From: Psychromicrobium silvestre
GTDB taxonomy: Bacteria; Actinomycetota; Actinomycetes; Actinomycetales; Micrococcaceae
NCBI RefSeq assembly: GCF_013408295.1
Contig: NZ_JACBYQ010000002.1
Span: forward strand, 1,240,001 to 1,304,000
DNA: 64,000 nt
Direction of reading: 5' to 3'
The position numbers and the translations under genes were made by a program. Below the pieces are notes generated by a model. It saw nothing but the letters and a program-made list of their open reading frames with translations, was not told the DNA's origin and did not search any database. Below, piece by piece: positions 63,495-64,000 of the stretch; within the stretch, counting starts at the first letter, position 1; each line of letters opens with the position of its first letter.

Positions 63495-63512
63495 CAGAGC
63501 ATCGACAGTAGC
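63457..63512. repeat. Four-copy 14-bp tandem repeat across the LysR stop codon
   Basis: Units GCATCGACAGTAGA, GCATCGATAACAGA, GCATCGATAACAGA, GCATCGACAGTAGC run without gaps from 63457 to 63512. The stop codon (63492-63494) is in the third unit. The unit length is not a multiple of three. The two inner copies are identical and the two outer ones differ only in the last base. Confidence 0.9.
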
Positions 63513-63529
63513 GCTGATAGAGGTGCCGC

Positions 63530-64000
63530 CTAGGCCGTAGCCAATCGCTGCCGATCCACTTCATCCAGTTCTCGCAAGGAAGAGCCCTTGGTTTCGCGGA
63601 GGAAATAGACGGCAACCAAGGTGATTACCGCCGCGATTGCCATGTAGATGGAGATGGGCACCCAGCTGCCGAATTGATTCAACAGCGAGGTAGCGATCAC
63701 CGGAGCGAGTGAACCCGCCACAATGGAGGTCACCTGGTACCCCAGCGAAACACCCGAGTACCGCATCCGGGTGGGGAACATCTCCGACATAATGGCGGGC
63801 TGACCCGCGTACATGAGCGCGTGAACCATTAGCCCCAGACAGATCGTGAGCAGGATGATCCAATCGTTTTTGGTGTTAAAGAGCGGGAAGCAGATGAAGC
63901 CCCAAACGATCATCAGCGCGGCTCCCAGCGCATAGAGCGGGCGTCGCCCAATTGTGTCGGTGAGACGGCCCACCAGGGGAACCACGATGAAATGCAGCAC
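63530..64000 (-). CDS. MFS transporter, MHS (metabolite:H+ symporter) type, 3' part
   Basis: C-terminal 156 codons; the gene continues beyond the window edge. Five or six membrane helices with the MFS motif GRLTDTIGRRPLYALG between helices 8 and 9, MSEMFPTRMRYSGVSLGYQ, and the C-terminal YFLRETKGSSLRELDEVDRQR, typical of ProP/KgtP/ShiA-like MHS carriers of organic acids. With the dehydrogenase and LysR it may form an uptake and catabolic locus; inference. It converges with the LysR gene, the tandem repeat between them. Confidence 0.88.
   Translation of the reverse strand: MLHFIVVPLVGRLTDTIGRRPLYALGAALMIVWGFICFPLFNTKNDWIILLTICLGLMVHALMYAGQPAIMSEMFPTRMRYSGVSLGYQVTSIVAGSLAPVIATSLLNQFGSWVPISIYMAIAAVITLVAVYFLRETKGSSLRELDEVDRQRLATA

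Noticed and set aside
63457-63512. Short repeats resembling a small CRISPR array.
   Set aside because: The 14-bp units are contiguous, without spacers, and no cas genes are near.

Overview
The window comes from the chromosome of a high-GC Gram-positive bacterium, most probably a member of the Micrococcaceae (Arthrobacter / Renibacterium / Psychromicrobium-like). The evidence is the actinobacterial gene set and order: WhiB regulator, DUF3499, DUF5719, Trm112-like protein, rpfB-ksgA-ispE, glmU-prs-rplY-pth, mfd, glpX-fumC-DUF4245. Frequent GTG/TTG starts and many TAnnnT boxes placed 6-8 nt before start codons (leaderless promoters) agree with this. The genus is inference; no 16S gene is present. 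It is almost entirely core chromosome: I see no prophage, insertion sequence, integrase or CRISPR array.

Layout. 0-4.8 kb: TetR-type regulator with a palindromic operator, fumarase, carbonic anhydrase, a DUF4245 membrane protein and, divergently, class II fructose bisphosphatase. 5.1-7.2 kb: two tandem paralogues of unknown function ending in an NBR1-type Ig-like (FW) domain. 7.2-13.6 kb: FemX-like peptidoglycan-bridge enzyme, manA, an LCP wall-polymer ligase in an operon with purK-purE, and a GtrA membrane protein. 13.6-24.4 kb: TIGR03089 protein, whiB, a very large membrane glycosyltransferase, DUF5719, a zincin-fold protein lacking HExxH, DUF3499, Trm112-like protein, ahcY and an L,D-transpeptidase. 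24.4-31.1 kb: RDD and SpoIIM-type membrane proteins, a TIGR01906-like membrane protein, long-chain acyl-CoA synthetase and protein O-mannosyltransferase. 31.1-39.4 kb: rsmI, gabD, the MoxR-DUF58-transglutaminase operon and tatD. 39.4-50.7 kb: rpfB behind a probable c-di-AMP riboswitch, ksgA, ispE, an ABC-F ATPase, tRNA-Gln, glmU, prs, rplY, pth, sufS and sufU. 50.9-55.0 kb: a tightly packed six-gene operon of SipW-type signal peptidases and SipW-dependent (TasA-like) exported proteins plus an LPxTG protein; its last gene fuses a peptidase to a substrate-like signal segment. 55-64 kb: nhaA, two small conserved proteins, mfd, a PepSY-like secreted protein, a 3-hydroxyisobutyrate-dehydrogenase-like enzyme, a divergent LysR regulator, and the 3' part of an MHS-type transporter running off the window.

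Functionally, envelope assembly dominates: FemX, LCP, the large glycosyltransferase with DUF5719, O-mannosyltransferase, L,D-transpeptidase, the resuscitation-promoting factor and the SipW/TasA-like operon. The most interesting points are the SipW peptidase-substrate fusion operon, the NBR1-Ig tandem pair, two copies of a symmetric double-stem palindrome at gene ends, an RBS-sequestering leader before rplY, the riboswitch-terminator before rpfB, and a 14-bp tandem repeat across the stop codon of the LysR gene.
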